From Omphiscola glabra (Eukaryota > Mollusca > Gastropoda > Lymnaeidae), in NCBI GenBank assembly GCA_964017045.1, contig OZ024798.1, positions 7,647,793 to 7,711,792 of the forward strand: 64,000 bases of DNA, read 5' to 3'. Made by a program: the position numbers and the translations under genes. This document shows positions 58,401 to 63,990 of the stretch, one piece after another; within the stretch, counting starts at the first letter, position 1, and the number at the start of each line of letters is the position of its first letter. The notes under the pieces are model-generated. The model was not told where the DNA came from. It worked only from the letters and a program-made list of their open reading frames with translations, and did not search any database.

Positions 58401-61400
58401 GATTAAACACGGAGAATCCATAATTTGACACGATTTTACTGGTTAACAGGGCCACGATCAAGGGACGGTCCTAAAACATCGTTGGTATTTTTACATGATC
58501 ATATTTTGGAACCATCGTTTTTTGGATCGGGTGAAAGTAGCTTAGTACCGTGGAAACATTGACATTGGTAGATATAGGCAATATAGGTTTAGAATTTGAG
58601 GGGAAATGTTTTTGATACACGTAATTTAGTAACGATATTCGTGTTACGTATTTTTATTGTTATTAATTTTAAATCAATTATTTTTAACCACATTTAACTA
58701 AAGATCGGATGGTGTATTCTATGTGTGTCCCATAAAGTAATTTATTTATTGGTGTAAAATTTTTAGCTTTAATTAGAATCTAAGGGACCCACCACCCCCT
58801 TTTTCTATACTTGGGGTAAAATATAAGTATATCATGCCCCTTATAATATGAAGCCATTTATAATATAATATCACTTACAATATGATGCCATTTATAATAT
58901 AATGTCACATAATATAACACCACTTATAATATAATGTCACTATATTATGTCACTTATAATGTAATGTCACTTATAATATAATGTAGTTACAGCCTGTAAG
59001 TTAACCTAGTTTTTATTCAACACAAGCCTTGGCATCCAACCTTACCTCCCCTTCTCATTTTTTGTTGGTTTTGATATTGACCTCACTGATGTCACTGATT
59101 AAATGTGTATCACCAATGCTTTTTACCCATGCTTCCCTTGAATGGAGGGCTCCAACTTTCTCCCTATAAATAAGGCAGCAGTTGACCCAGCAGTGAGAGA
59201 TTTTTGCTAATTCTTCTAATTTAATCTACTTAAGAAAATCAGCAACTATCAAGCCGAAGCTCATGAAGTCTTCCCCAGCGCAACCCCCCCCCCCCCCCCC
59301 CCCCCAACCAGCATTCAACCACTTCCCCAGTGGTCTCTATTCCAGTCAGGCTGCGAAGCGGCACGCTGAGGCTTTCCACCCTAAGCAGCCTCACCCACCC
59401 TTCCACTCGATATCTCCTAGATATTTACGAGACATAATATAGGAGTCTTACAAGATTGTACTCTTTGCATGTGTGAGTAAATTTGTATCATTAGGGGATT
59501 GCACTTTTTCCTTTGCTATGCTGTGAGTTAATATAGTTTTTATTTCTTTTATTTTGTATTCTTTATATAAATCTAATAGTATTATGAAATTGAATATGGT
59601 TAATATCACCAGCTTTGGTATCTTTTTTTTTGTATACAGGTTTACAGTTACTTATTATGTATTATTCATCTAACGAGGCAAATCTTAAAGCATATTAAAT
59701 TTACAAAAACCATATAACGTTATTTAACAATGTCATATAAAATATAATGTCCCTTATAACATTCTGTCTCTTCTCTTCTTCTTCTTCTATATATTAAGGG
59801 CACACGATCAATTTATTGATCATTATGGCTCCTATGAATGTAGATGGGATTTGCAATGTTTCTGTGCCTGATGTTGATGATGATATTTCACTGGTTACAA
59901 GGGCTACTCAGTGAGAATATCAGGAACTTGGGTTTGGAAAGCAGGAGGCAATAGATTCAAATGTGTTAAGTGTTGTTGCCTCAACTGCTCCTTTCGGAAA
60001 CTTGTTCCAGTACCTTATTATCTTTGGCAGGAATGAGCAGTTCTTGTACTGTGTTCTTGCTGTTATGAGCCAAAACTTCCTGTCAGGGCCTTGTTGCTAT
60101 CTAGGGGGGAGAGGGACAAGTTTCTGTTTAATGCTGGAGCAGTGAACCAGTCAATTTTTTATCATGAACATTTAGGAGAGCCTGAATATTCGTCACCATT
60201 CTTCCTGTGGTGACCAGCCCAGTGTTTCCAGCATGCTGCCAACACTTGAGGTGTTCCTGTAGTGGTTCAGGACAAAGCCTGCTGCCCATCGCTGGACTGC
60301 CTCCAACATGTTGATGCTATTCTTGGTGAATTGGTCCCAGACTGATGATGCATAATCTAAATGTGACCAGACAAAGGCTTTATACGCTTTTTCTATCACA
60401 CGGCAGTTGCCGATCCTTAGATTTCTCCTTAGCAACCCTAGGGTCTTGTTTGCCTGGTTGCACACATTTTAATATGCTCGTTCCAGCGGACCTCTCTTTG
60501 ATTGTTAACACTGAGGTACCTTACAGTAGGAACTGCCTCAAGCATATGACCATGGAGTTCATAAGGATGTTGTAGAGGGGTTCTACTTCTGGAGACTGAA
60601 GGGGCTTGGCAGGATGAAATTTCATGTCGCAGCTCATCTCCCACTCAGCTAACCAATGGAGGTCCTGTAGTAGCTGGTCCTGGTCAGAACTGTTGGCGAT
60701 TGTCCTGTACACCGTCGTCATCTGAAACAGTCTTGCTTGGGAGGTCAGCGTCTCAGGCATGTCTTTGAAGTATGCTAGGAACAAAAAAGGGCCTAACACC
60801 GTCCCCTGTGGGACTCCTGACTTAACACTGACAAAGGAGGAGCTTATGCCATCTACCACTACTGCCTGGCATCGGTCACTAAGGAAGCTAGAGATTAATG
60901 TTTTGGTAGTGCTTTGGATCCCATATCTCTGAAGTTTGTGTAATAGCAAACTATGATTAACACTGGTCAAATGCATTTGAAAAGTCCATCATTAGCTTGC
61001 TGCTCTCCAGATTGGTTGTCAAGTCTTCTACAAATTTGAGGAGCTGGATCTCACATGATCTTTTGACTGGGAAGCCATGCTGACAGTCATTGAGTATACT
61101 ATGATTTTCAAATTGCTTCATGATGGCGCTTACAACAGTTTGCATATCAGACTGGTGAGGGATACCGGACGGTAGTCGGCAAGGTCATAATGCTCCCTTT
61201 TCTTGTAGATTGGAGTGACACTGCTATGAAGTCTGTTAGAACATTGCCTATGCACAGCAACAATTGGAAGAGGATTGTCAGTGCAGGAGTGATTTCATTG
61301 GCCAATTCTTTGAGTACATGTGGTTTGATGTTGTCAAGACGACATGTCTTATAGGAGTTAGGAGGGCAAGCACACCCTGCCATGAAATCTGGATATCTTC

Positions 61401-63990
61401 CAATACAGGGTAGGCTCTGCTCATCATGTTGGTCTTCAGAAGGAACTCAACCTCTGAGTACTCTCTACCATCACCAAAGATAATAAATGAAGGATACCTT
61501 GTTCTACTTATTTATCACCAAAGACCAAGTGAAAATGCAGTATGTCCCCCTGTGCTTTTGGGTTAGATGTCAAATGGCCGTCCCACCTCATGGGGGGAAA
61601 ACCCAGTGTTTGATGATTTTCGGTGCATGATGTAGCTCCAGAAGTGCTTGATCTTGGCACCCTTAGTTGGAGTGTCTTCCTCTGAGAAGATGACGTTCAG
61701 TAGTTCCAGTAAGATCTGCACAGTAAGCATTGGATGGTTCGGAGGAGCCTCAATGCCAAGGCTTTCTGTTCAACCGAGCCATTCTTCTTCATTCACTTGT
61801 ACTGGTAGTCACTCCTGTGAATGAGCCTACAGATTTCAGCCATGACCCATGTCTAATTTGTCTTAGATTTGGTGATCTTGTGTGGTATGTAGTTCTTCAC
61901 TGCATCAGTAATTGTTGTCTTGAACTTCATGCACAGCTCTTCTGTTGTACTACCCTGAATCTCCTGCATGTTAGAGCTCAGCTCTGTTGAGCTCTGTTGT
62001 TTCATTTTTGTGGGCTATCCCAGTCTCTCGATGTCTCATAGAAACCTGCTTCTTTTTTAGTACGCTGACCTGATACTTACAACACAATGTCACATGTAAT
62101 ATAATGTTTATGATTTCATCTCACCAGTTTTCTGCCATCCTCCACTTGGTTTTGAAGGATTATCTTCTCCTGCTCTGACTGGTACAGCTTGTGCTTAATT
62201 AAATCCAAATCTTTGCACAAGCTGACAATCTGTTGTCTCAAGTCTTCATTCTCACACAGGGTCTCATGTTGCTGGTCTGCCAGCTCTTGCAGTCTAAACA
62301 GATGAATAATAACAAAGGGGATTAATTTGTACCACAAAATTAAAACCTCACCCTACTAAGTTATCTACACAATTTGTTTTTCTGAATCTGACCTGATTTT
62401 GTTGGGTTATCTCTCTTTAATATGTTTTCATTTAAAAATGATGTATAATTTTTTTTAAAAAGATTTACTGATTCAGTAACCATTCTGATTTAACCTTGAA
62501 ATGCTCAGTAATCTTCATAATCACATGACTTTTCTTATACTGATGAGGACATGAATTTGTACCTTCTTACTCCCCTTTACATAGTTATGCAGCGTGATTG
62601 CTGAAAACTCTAACTCTAATGTCAAATATGAAGTGGTTTGGTATTGCACTGAAGGAAATTCACCTTTTCATTCTTGCCTTTACGTCCAGTAATTCACAAG
62701 ACAATTTGACCAGCTCTTCCTCTTTAATGTCAATTAAGGCCCTGACTTCATAGTTCTCTTCTGAAAGCCTACGATTTTGGTATTGAGAATCAGCCAATTG
62801 ACTAGACAATTCACTCACAGACAGCCTGGATATTAAGGGGATTTTTTTTTTTTAAACATCATGTTGGAATGAATTTCAAATCCAGTTGTAATAACTAAAT
62901 GAAAAATTAGCACTGATTTCATTATGCAAACAGCTCAATTTTGGAGATAATTGAGAAGGCAAGTAACCCAATTGCTTTATACAGCTATATCAACAGTTAA
63001 ATTAAATTAAATTTCCTTCATGTTGTTGTTCGTCAGTCGGGAGTGGACCATGACCCCTTTAATCATCAGATTTGTGCTAGTTCTGTCTGTGGGTGCACAG
63101 ATGGCTAATGAGGCCGATTCTGGCACGAAATATTCTTTCACAGTAGGTGCAGGGTAATGATGGGGCATCTCCGGGAGCAAAGTCAGACCGGGCCTTCCTG
63201 GCATGTCTCTTGCCCTCTGCAGCCTTTGTTCTGCCAACTTCATGTTGCATGGAGCTCTTGTGTAAAGTGGAACGCCATGATGTTCCATCCTTTGCTTTTT
63301 CCTCCGACGTGTCTGGGTTTATGTTGAACGCTTTCGGTGAGGCTTTTAGGCTGTCTTTAAAACGTTTCTTCTGCCCGCCAGCAGACTGCTTTCCTTGTTT
63401 GAACTCACCATATAAAATCTTTTGGGCAGACGGTGGTCTGACATTCTCATATGTCCCGCCCAGCGAGACTTCATTATGATGGTAAAGATGCTGGGTAGAC
63501 TTGCCTGTGTGAGCACCTCAGTGTCTGGGACTCTGTCATGCCATTTAATGTTGAGGATTTTCCTTCATACCATATTGTCAAAAATTAATTGTAAGATTTC
63601 ATGGCTTTAAGATTTTTTTAAGAGATGTTTGTTTGGAAAGTGAAGTCTAACTTTAGAATATTGTCAAAAGTTAATATAAAATCTCTTAGAATGTATACTA
63701 ATAAGTTGGATCGAGAATAAATTCATGAAAAGAGTCTGAAATCTTAAAACAATAATTTATCCTTTGTATTTCAAATATCTGCTCTAACTTTGTGAAATAC
63801 ACTTTGGAAATAACTGTATAGTATAACCATTCAATAATAATTTTTTTAATTAGATTTTCCCAAATAACTAAATACCCCTTCACAAAGATATTGAACTTAA
63901 TTGTTTAAAGTTTAACAATAACCTTACCTGTCCTCCATAGCACTTTCCTCTAATGAATAATTCAGACTCAGGTTTTCTTGTGCACTCAAA
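25265..63990 (-). CDS. Large multi-exon coiled-coil protein gene (21 coding exons in window, 5' end outside)
   Basis: Twenty-one exons were chained by GT-AG sites, and every junction keeps the reading frame, giving about 1,000 residues. Residues 1-220 (exons 1-7) are an almost continuous coiled coil (for example EENYEVRALIDIKEEELVKL). Residues 220-350 (exons 8-10) are acidic and Ser-rich, with LKELADEIEED and SPNLPWPLSDKEL. Residues 350-545 (exons 11-17) form a second helical block (NTVKLLKKQNKMLSSEITKL). Exons 18-19 carry HNLNLPLSWN and a CEDVDCYECK cluster. Exon 20 is a 325-residue Ser-rich region, and exon 21 ends with KLDVILDNAHSYVSKSVEDW. No signal peptide or membrane segment is visible. 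The architecture suits a cytoskeletal or centrosomal scaffold, or a motor adaptor. The family is not assigned; a distant relation to BICD/Spindly-type adaptors or to CCDC62 is only a guess. Introns total over 35 kb and are full of transposons. Confidence 0.85.
26108..27082 (-). CDS. Coiled-coil gene, exon 20 (large Ser-rich exon)
   Basis: 975 nt, acceptor TTTATCAG. The donor AAG/GTGTGG is preferred over a GTAACC five bases on because it alone fits exon 21. It encodes about 325 residues, largely disordered in appearance, with runs of Ser and a basic patch ETLKIRTKRIKDYSLP. The overlapping frames on both strands are shadows. Confidence 0.85.
27369..27504 (-). CDS. Coiled-coil gene, exon 19
   Basis: Acceptor GACTTTCCAG, donor GTGAGT, 44 codons with split ends. 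Contains SCEDVDCYECKAARMVLQN, a compact Cys cluster. Confidence 0.85.
27940..28045 (-). CDS. Coiled-coil gene, exon 18
   Basis: The acceptor CTTCCCTCAG is chosen over an upstream TTTTCAG because only this choice keeps phase 0 from exon 17 and gives KRHNLNLPLSWNSEDIQLPS. Donor GTAAGG. 35 codons plus one base. Confidence 0.82.
28289..29838. mobile_element. Non-autonomous hAT element, 1.55 kb, in intron 17
   Basis: The ends are inverted: TAGAGACCGACTGAAAG at the left and, read inward, TAGAGACAGACCAAATTTCGG at the right. Flanking octamers attggcat (28281-28288) and attagaat (29839-29846) agree at six of eight positions, as an old 8-bp target duplication. Both subterminal regions are rich in GCCGAAA / TTTCGGC motifs, which are likely transposase binding sites. 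No transposase was found. An internal segment near 29150-29290 is duplicated with divergence near 29330-29480. Confidence 0.65.
30487..30597 (-). CDS. Coiled-coil gene, exon 17
   Basis: 37 codons, phase 0 at both ends, acceptor TTTACTGCAG, donor GTAAGA. Contains IKRDIEALRVKLEKRGAAL, the last clearly helical block. Confidence 0.88.
30807..30919. mobile_element. Short hAT-type MITE (about 113 bp)
   Basis: Ends CCTGCACAA and, read inward from the right, CCAGGCTTGCACAA, with internal cggccc/ggcccg blocks. The target duplication is not clear. Confidence 0.4.
30927..31125. mobile_element. Second MITE-like segment adjoining the first
   Basis: Left end cagaggtagcaaccta. The right end read inward is ATAGGTGTTGGCAATC. 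These are imperfect inverted ends of hAT type. Confidence 0.3.
31231..31329 (-). CDS. Coiled-coil gene, exon 16
   Basis: 33 codons, phase 0 at both ends, acceptor GATTCTCAG, donor GTAAAC. Reads ENLYSNTLARQLDLRDIWRL onwards. Confidence 0.88.
31875..31957 (-). CDS. Coiled-coil gene, exon 15
   Basis: 27 codons preceded by two split bases, acceptor TCTTGCAG, donor GTAGGA. Reads KICDLDEEAKKTWTYLEREK. Confidence 0.86.
32145..32545 (-). mobile_element. CR1/Jockey-like LINE fragment
   Basis: Minus-strand frame INRLEALQRWEARFFLNRYR then KGWSPLDERRQLSRLPIMYK and IRNGLVHGFSVKQKFVPLPA. This is the post-RT region that also occurs at 45584 and 60193. Both the 5' part and the extreme 3' end are missing. 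Confidence 0.75.
32760..33600. repeat. 840-bp polypyrimidine tract
   Basis: Nearly all C and T, from units such as cccctcccttccctcac. On the transcribed strand of the large gene this is a purine-rich RNA just downstream of exon 14. Long open frames here result from composition. The sequence class can form triplex (H-DNA). Confidence 0.85.
33625..33665 (-). CDS. Coiled-coil gene, exon 14 (41-nt small exon)
   Basis: Acceptor TCAACAG, donor GTAAGT. It encodes SNLELAEKLHKSE between split codons, in phase with exons 13 and 15. It follows a 15.8-kb intron and is followed at once by an 840-bp purine-rich stretch of the transcript. Confidence 0.82.
33971..34090. mobile_element. Short hAT-type MITE (120 bp)
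   Basis: Ends CAGGGGACGGAAACC and, read inward from the right, CAGGGGTAAGGAACC (11 of 15 identical). Flanking octamers do not match, so it is old. It lies in the intron upstream of exon 14. Confidence 0.55.
34091..35544. other. Intron sequence, no further gene seen
   Basis: Positions 35190-35460 are GT/GG-rich with loose 'gatgttaggtggg' repeats. Other frames, such as 34405-34629, have no features I recognise. Confidence 0.4.
35545..35745. repeat. Dispersed repeat family D, copy 3
   Basis: Shares with 17495-17745 the ordered blocks 'gattttcagcatatagataa', 'tttaaagcattcctcaagcg' and gaatattgactttaagag. Confidence 0.55.
35845..35900 (+). mobile_element. MITE-type terminus, partner not found
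   Basis: 'actggcatcactagggggtg' followed by cgcacccggtgacaccc resembles the minus-strand sequence at 19770-19825. Confidence 0.35.
36115..36262 (+). mobile_element. hAT (Charlie-type) terminus joined to a LINE
   Basis: It begins CAGGGGTCCTAAAACTTTTT, continues with gggccggactatag and a run of A, then atgcacactgcaca. It ends at a G run where LINE coding sequence begins. This looks like one end of a Charlie-type hAT element; the partner end is absent. Confidence 0.6.
36263..39000 (-). mobile_element. I/Nimb-like LINE with endonuclease and RT, broken and lacking its 3' part
   Basis: On the minus strand, from 38777 leftwards: a leader (MASTIRLLNMELATQSLPSS), a C-run frameshift near 38570, then an apurinic-type endonuclease with LNVCGIRQKG, LFQETLL, IAGDFNAQSPDWG and VGSDHKPILLRI. 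A linker ends in a stop near 37292. A second frame carries CKTGKAPGPNRVCNEML and PIPKERKPSDQLSSYRPISL. A third carries AVFFDLQNAYDKVWRAGLLY, ALEQGSALSCTLFLAYVHDL and the intact active site TMFADDLAIWS, then KTVYTLFT and SPTYLGIKLDQ. At least three frame breaks make it inactive. It stops at KLSLVKKLAS, so the rest of the C-terminus (RNase H and 3' UTR in this clade) is lost. The 5' UTR reaches about 39000. Confidence 0.85.
39010..40030 (+). mobile_element. Penelope-like element, RT C-terminus and GIY-YIG endonuclease, frameshifted
   Basis: Plus-strand pieces follow a Penelope-like polyprotein. At 39010-39170 are LESFIDFIGHFHPTIKFL and, in a shifted frame, LDLKINCNEHNISTNIFY. Then come SSSHPQSYKNSIPFSQLLR and the linker SILTFHPRNLK. 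The longest frame, 39497-39823, has KPPLFAFRGDKSLRYMLVSS, a Cys/His knuckle CNHSRCNTCP, CTSRNVTYTILCKKCGKLYV and RRLGDRFRENL, the GIY-YIG nuclease signature with a small deletion. It continues past a stop to KIWYVDSIRYKPNPQFYV. It is inactive. Its 5' side abuts the LINE at about 39000, so one element truncated the other. Confidence 0.75.
40172..40196 (+). ncRNA. Hammerhead-ribozyme-like motif in the Penelope tail
   Basis: CTGATGA is followed 11 bases later by GAAACGTC, the order of the hammerhead core. Penelope-like elements are known to carry such motifs in their terminal repeats. Stem II here pairs poorly and stem I was not established, so activity is doubtful. Confidence 0.3.
40200..42309. 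other. Intron sequence, no gene seen; one hAT-type terminus
   Basis: At 41392-41440 'ggttttcaaactgtgggtcg' leads into cgacccttcgggtggtcgc, including the palindrome gggtcgcgaccc. This is the pattern of Charlie/SPIN-type hAT ends; no partner was found. The rest has no supported feature. Confidence 0.4.
42318..42395. repeat. Tandem repeat, 19-bp unit, about four copies
   Basis: The unit is gcatgacttcaacagtctc, nearly perfect. Confidence 0.8.
42396..43795. other. Intron sequence, no gene seen
   Basis: AT-rich, no coding or transposon signature recognised. Confidence 0.4.
43796..44000. repeat. Tandem repeat, 43-bp unit, nearly five copies
   Basis: Near-identical units, each with 'atatgtttagtgctacacac' and ggccacaatctatcaacagatca. 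Confidence 0.85.
44646..44821. mobile_element. hAT-type MITE (176 bp)
   Basis: Ends CAGTGGCGTAACTCGGG and, read inward from the right, CAGAGGCATAGGAAGG. Flanking octamers ctacacag (44638-44645) and ctaagcag (44822-44829) agree at six of eight bases, fitting an 8-bp hAT target duplication. It contains a 16-G run. Confidence 0.65.
44976..45090. repeat. Degenerate tandem repeat, about 30-bp unit, four copies
   Basis: Units of 'ggtacagtaggttggtaagt' plus atgacatcg type. Confidence 0.65.
45364..45895 (-). mobile_element. CR1/Jockey-like LINE, 5'-truncated copy
   Basis: Minus-strand frame: IDRLEAFQRGAARFVLKRYS, SSSVGSMLETLGWSPLEE, MYKINNGLVHCSCIKQKLVP. The 3' end has the hairpin-like gatcaatttattgacc and a (GAA)n-type tail (read on the minus strand), shared with the copy at 59770. 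RT motifs are absent through 5' truncation. Confidence 0.8.
46020..46185. repeat. Degenerate tandem repeat, about 32-bp unit
   Basis: Five loose copies of the type 'gtgggttgaacagacaacca'. Confidence 0.6.
46430..47290. repeat. 860-bp polypurine tract
   Basis: Almost all G and A with T spacers, built from 'gtgagaggtgggaggggga' units that shorten and vary along the tract. It gives long spurious frames on the minus strand (Ser/Pro/Leu-rich). In the large gene's transcript it is pyrimidine-rich and lies in the same 15.8-kb intron, near its 5' side. Confidence 0.85.
47501..47508. repeat. hAT target-site duplication, left
   Basis: gtggccag, identical to 49378-49385. Confidence 0.9.
47509..49377 (+). 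mobile_element. Internally deleted ZBED-type hAT transposon with perfect 8-bp target duplication
   Basis: The ends are TAGGGGTCGCAATCC and, inward from the right, TAGGGGTTGAAAACCCGG. gtggccag flanks it exactly on both sides. The first 900 bases are 5' non-coding and match 1-831. From an ATG at 48431 the frame reads MTLSETKTSVWHYFLNVTDN and KCIRCNKIL, the first half of a BED zinc finger. After an in-frame stop it continues TLGGTTSLHSPLKSAQSSDY, where the second His of the finger is Gln. Near 48870-48930 LRSIPPTSVEL remains from the C-terminal hAT dimerisation domain. The catalytic core is missing. A 22-bp tandem duplication sits beside the right end. Confidence 0.9.
49378..49385. repeat. hAT target-site duplication, right
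   Basis: gtggccag, identical to 47501-47508. Confidence 0.9.
49451..49542 (-). CDS. Coiled-coil gene, exon 13
   Basis: 30 codons plus two bases, acceptor GGTAACAG, donor GTAGGC. Reads VDGLKPSPSNTVKLLKKQNK then MLSSEITKLK. The hAT element ending at 49377 lies only about 70 bases beyond its donor. Confidence 0.87.
49543..50228. other. Intron 12, left part; no gene seen
   Basis: Contains two G runs (near 49607 and 49713). No transposon recognised. Confidence 0.4.
50229..51106. repeat. 55-bp minisatellite carrying copies of the exon 12 splice donor
   Basis: About 15 tandem units, most exactly 55 bp apart, each with 'gcatacctcttcctgcaccc' and catcatgtttggtacaacattaaa. Read on the minus strand, each unit holds the last ~22 bases of exon 12, GAAGAG/GTATGC and about 30 bases of intron. 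The first (leftmost) units are more diverged, with an 81-bp insertion-like stretch near 50305-50385. Confidence 0.9.
51107..51237 (-). CDS. Coiled-coil gene, exon 12 (its donor is copied in the adjacent minisatellite)
   Basis: Acceptor GTCCGTTAG, donor GAAGAG/GTATGC, 43 codons plus two bases. Reads ENLKLKHVVKQTLLKTQLCL and ends THDGVQEE. The last 22 exon bases and the donor are repeated in tandem about 15 times immediately downstream (50229-51106). If the true donor is skipped, the frame meets a stop within the first repeat unit. Confidence 0.88.
51400..52935 (-). mobile_element. LINE with C-terminal C2H2 finger, decayed and interrupted by a SINE-like insert
   Basis: Minus-strand pieces, 5' to 3': KKYGCPAKFTNIIRQLHDGQ (RT), then after the insert GLPIRFRTDGSVFNLKRLQA, INELLFADDCALNADSEAAM (active site intact), VDKFTYLGSTLSRS, VLSTLLYGSETWTV, LRKLLGIRWQAKVPDTEVLA, LRWMGHVAHMEDHRLPKQIF and the terminal IPCPRCQRLFRARIGLASHL, a C2H2-like finger. 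Several frameshifts are present. The 5' end is truncated at about 52935. It lies in the intron between exons 11 and 12. Confidence 0.85.
52447..52711 (+). mobile_element. SINE-like insertion nested in the LINE
   Basis: It splits the RT frame between CCCACACCCTTCAGT and ATTCCGCAATG (read on the minus strand). The plus-strand 3' end is gcgcggtgagcc, then a loop, then ggtaccgcgctatataag and an (AAT)n tail, typical of SINEs or LINE 3' ends. The target duplication is hidden in the AT-rich tail. Confidence 0.65.
52936..53414. other. Intron 11 remainder, no feature
   Basis: AT-rich, nothing recognised. Confidence 0.4.
53415..53452 (-). CDS. Coiled-coil gene, exon 11 (38-nt small exon)
   Basis: Acceptor TCTCTAG, donor GTAAGC. 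It encodes LRNLVLLLRNFK between two split codons. Both phases fit (CA/G on the left, G/AA on the right). It was too short to stand out on its own and is supported by the frame of its neighbours. Confidence 0.8.
53652..53770 (-). CDS. Coiled-coil gene, exon 10
   Basis: 39 codons plus two bases, acceptor CTCTTGCAG, donor GTAAGA. Contains four Cys, with CMNC as a possible metal-binding knuckle half. Confidence 0.82.
54178..54297 (-). CDS. Coiled-coil gene, exon 9
   Basis: 40 codons, phase 0 at both ends, acceptor CGTTATAG, donor GTGAGT. Contains SPNLPWPLSDKEL, a Pro/Trp element of non-coiled character. Confidence 0.85.
54791..54938 (-). CDS. Coiled-coil gene, exon 8 (acidic, possible adaptor motif)
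   Basis: Acceptor CACCCAACAG, donor GTAATA, 49 codons. It leaves the coiled coil and contains LPSLKELADEIEED followed by SEHSETSSVCEWPSS. The LADEI core fits the L-[FA]-x-E-[LIV] form of the Spindly motif, which in dynein activating adaptors follows the first coiled coil and contacts the dynactin pointed end. That reading is inference. Confidence 0.85.
55448..55512 (-). CDS. Coiled-coil gene, exon 7
   Basis: 21 codons plus two bases, donor GTCAGT. The acceptor is a weak GATAAAG after a pyrimidine-rich stretch, chosen because it keeps the frame. Reads DLRIQYQELQGELIQTQAEL. Confidence 0.8.
56000..56059 (-). CDS. Coiled-coil gene, exon 6
   Basis: 20 codons, phase 0 at both ends, acceptor ATTTCAG, donor GTATGG. 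Reads KAESLQALQSHHGYITQHSK. Confidence 0.85.
56840..57115. repeat. Degenerate 'tttgatagaaa' repeat in intron 5
   Basis: Loose repeats of gatttgatagaaa and tggtttgatagaaagaag type, about 10-25 bp apart. Confidence 0.5.
57176..57232 (-). CDS. Coiled-coil gene, exon 5
   Basis: 19 codons, phase 0 at both ends, acceptor TGTTACAG, donor GTTAGT. Reads DKNLHLKETIENLDILLSE. Confidence 0.85.
57574..57651 (-). CDS. Coiled-coil gene, exon 4
   Basis: 26 codons, phase 0 at both ends, acceptor TCATACAG, donor GTGAGT. Coiled coil: VTRLNSELEESRRHQDELKA. Confidence 0.88.
57652..58845. other. Intron 3, left part; no gene seen
   Basis: The plus-strand frame at 57860-58045 is unsupported. No transposon recognised. 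Confidence 0.35.
58846..59000. repeat. Tandem repeat of about 18 bp, split by a LINE insertion
   Basis: Units of 'cacttataatataatgt' type. Similar pieces flank the LINE at 59735-59762 and at 62085-62106. Confidence 0.65.
59770..62060 (-). mobile_element. CR1/Jockey-like LINE, largest copy, frameshifted
   Basis: Minus-strand pieces from the right: ELCMKFKTTITDAVKNYIPH, HRKSSNTGFSP, then PNSYKTCRLDNIKPHVLKEL, DCQHGFPVKRSCEIQLLKFV, SLLLHKLQRYGIQSTTKTLI, VKSGVPQGTVLGPFLFLAYF. A frameshift falls right at the FADD active site. It continues with RTPLQHPYELHGHMLEAVPT, NKTLGLLRRNLRIGNCRVIE, SHLDYASSVWDQFTKNSINM and SSVGSMLETLGWSPQEEW. The 3' end (left) has gatcaatttattgatc and a (CTT)n run, that is (GAA)n in element orientation. 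The endonuclease part is missing. It lies inside an 18-bp repeat array in the intron between exons 3 and 4. Confidence 0.85.
62125..62293 (-). CDS. Coiled-coil gene, exon 3
   Basis: Acceptor CTGTTTAG, donor CTG/GTGAGA. It encodes LQELADQQHETLCENEDLRQ onwards to VEDGRKL (56 codons), a coiled coil with regular Leu spacing. A 2.3-kb LINE sits in the intron downstream. Confidence 0.9.
62664..62825 (-). CDS. Coiled-coil gene, exon 2
   Basis: Acceptor AATATCCAG, donor AAAAG/GTGAAT. It encodes 53 codons beginning LSVSELSSQLADSQ and ending LLDVKARMK, strongly heptad-patterned. It begins after one split base and ends in phase 2, matching both neighbours. Confidence 0.88.
63015..63575 (-). mobile_element. 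C2H2-ended LINE, second copy, 3' end
   Basis: Minus-strand pieces ILYGEFKQGKQSAGGQKKRF, KDSLKASPKAFNIN, RTKAAEGKRHARKARSDFAP and the finger YCERIFRARIGLISHL. It corresponds to the last third of the element at 51400-52935. It is 5'-truncated and lies in the intron between exons 1 and 2. Confidence 0.75.
63928..63990 (-). CDS. Coiled-coil gene, exon 1 in window
   Basis: The donor GTAAGG follows GAGGACAG. The acceptor is either TTTCAGTTAG (used here) or four bases earlier, giving an end at 63994. It encodes SLSAQENLSLNYSLEE then SAMED, heptad-like. It ends in phase 2 and joins exon 2 as an Arg codon. Earlier exons must lie to the right of the window. Confidence 0.7.

Noticed and set aside
25265..63990. 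Naming the large gene CCDC62, a BICD-like adaptor or Spindly.
   Set aside because: Only short motif resemblances (NLPW, LADEI, a KL..IL helix near the end) were seen, and the N-terminal region that would decide is outside the window.
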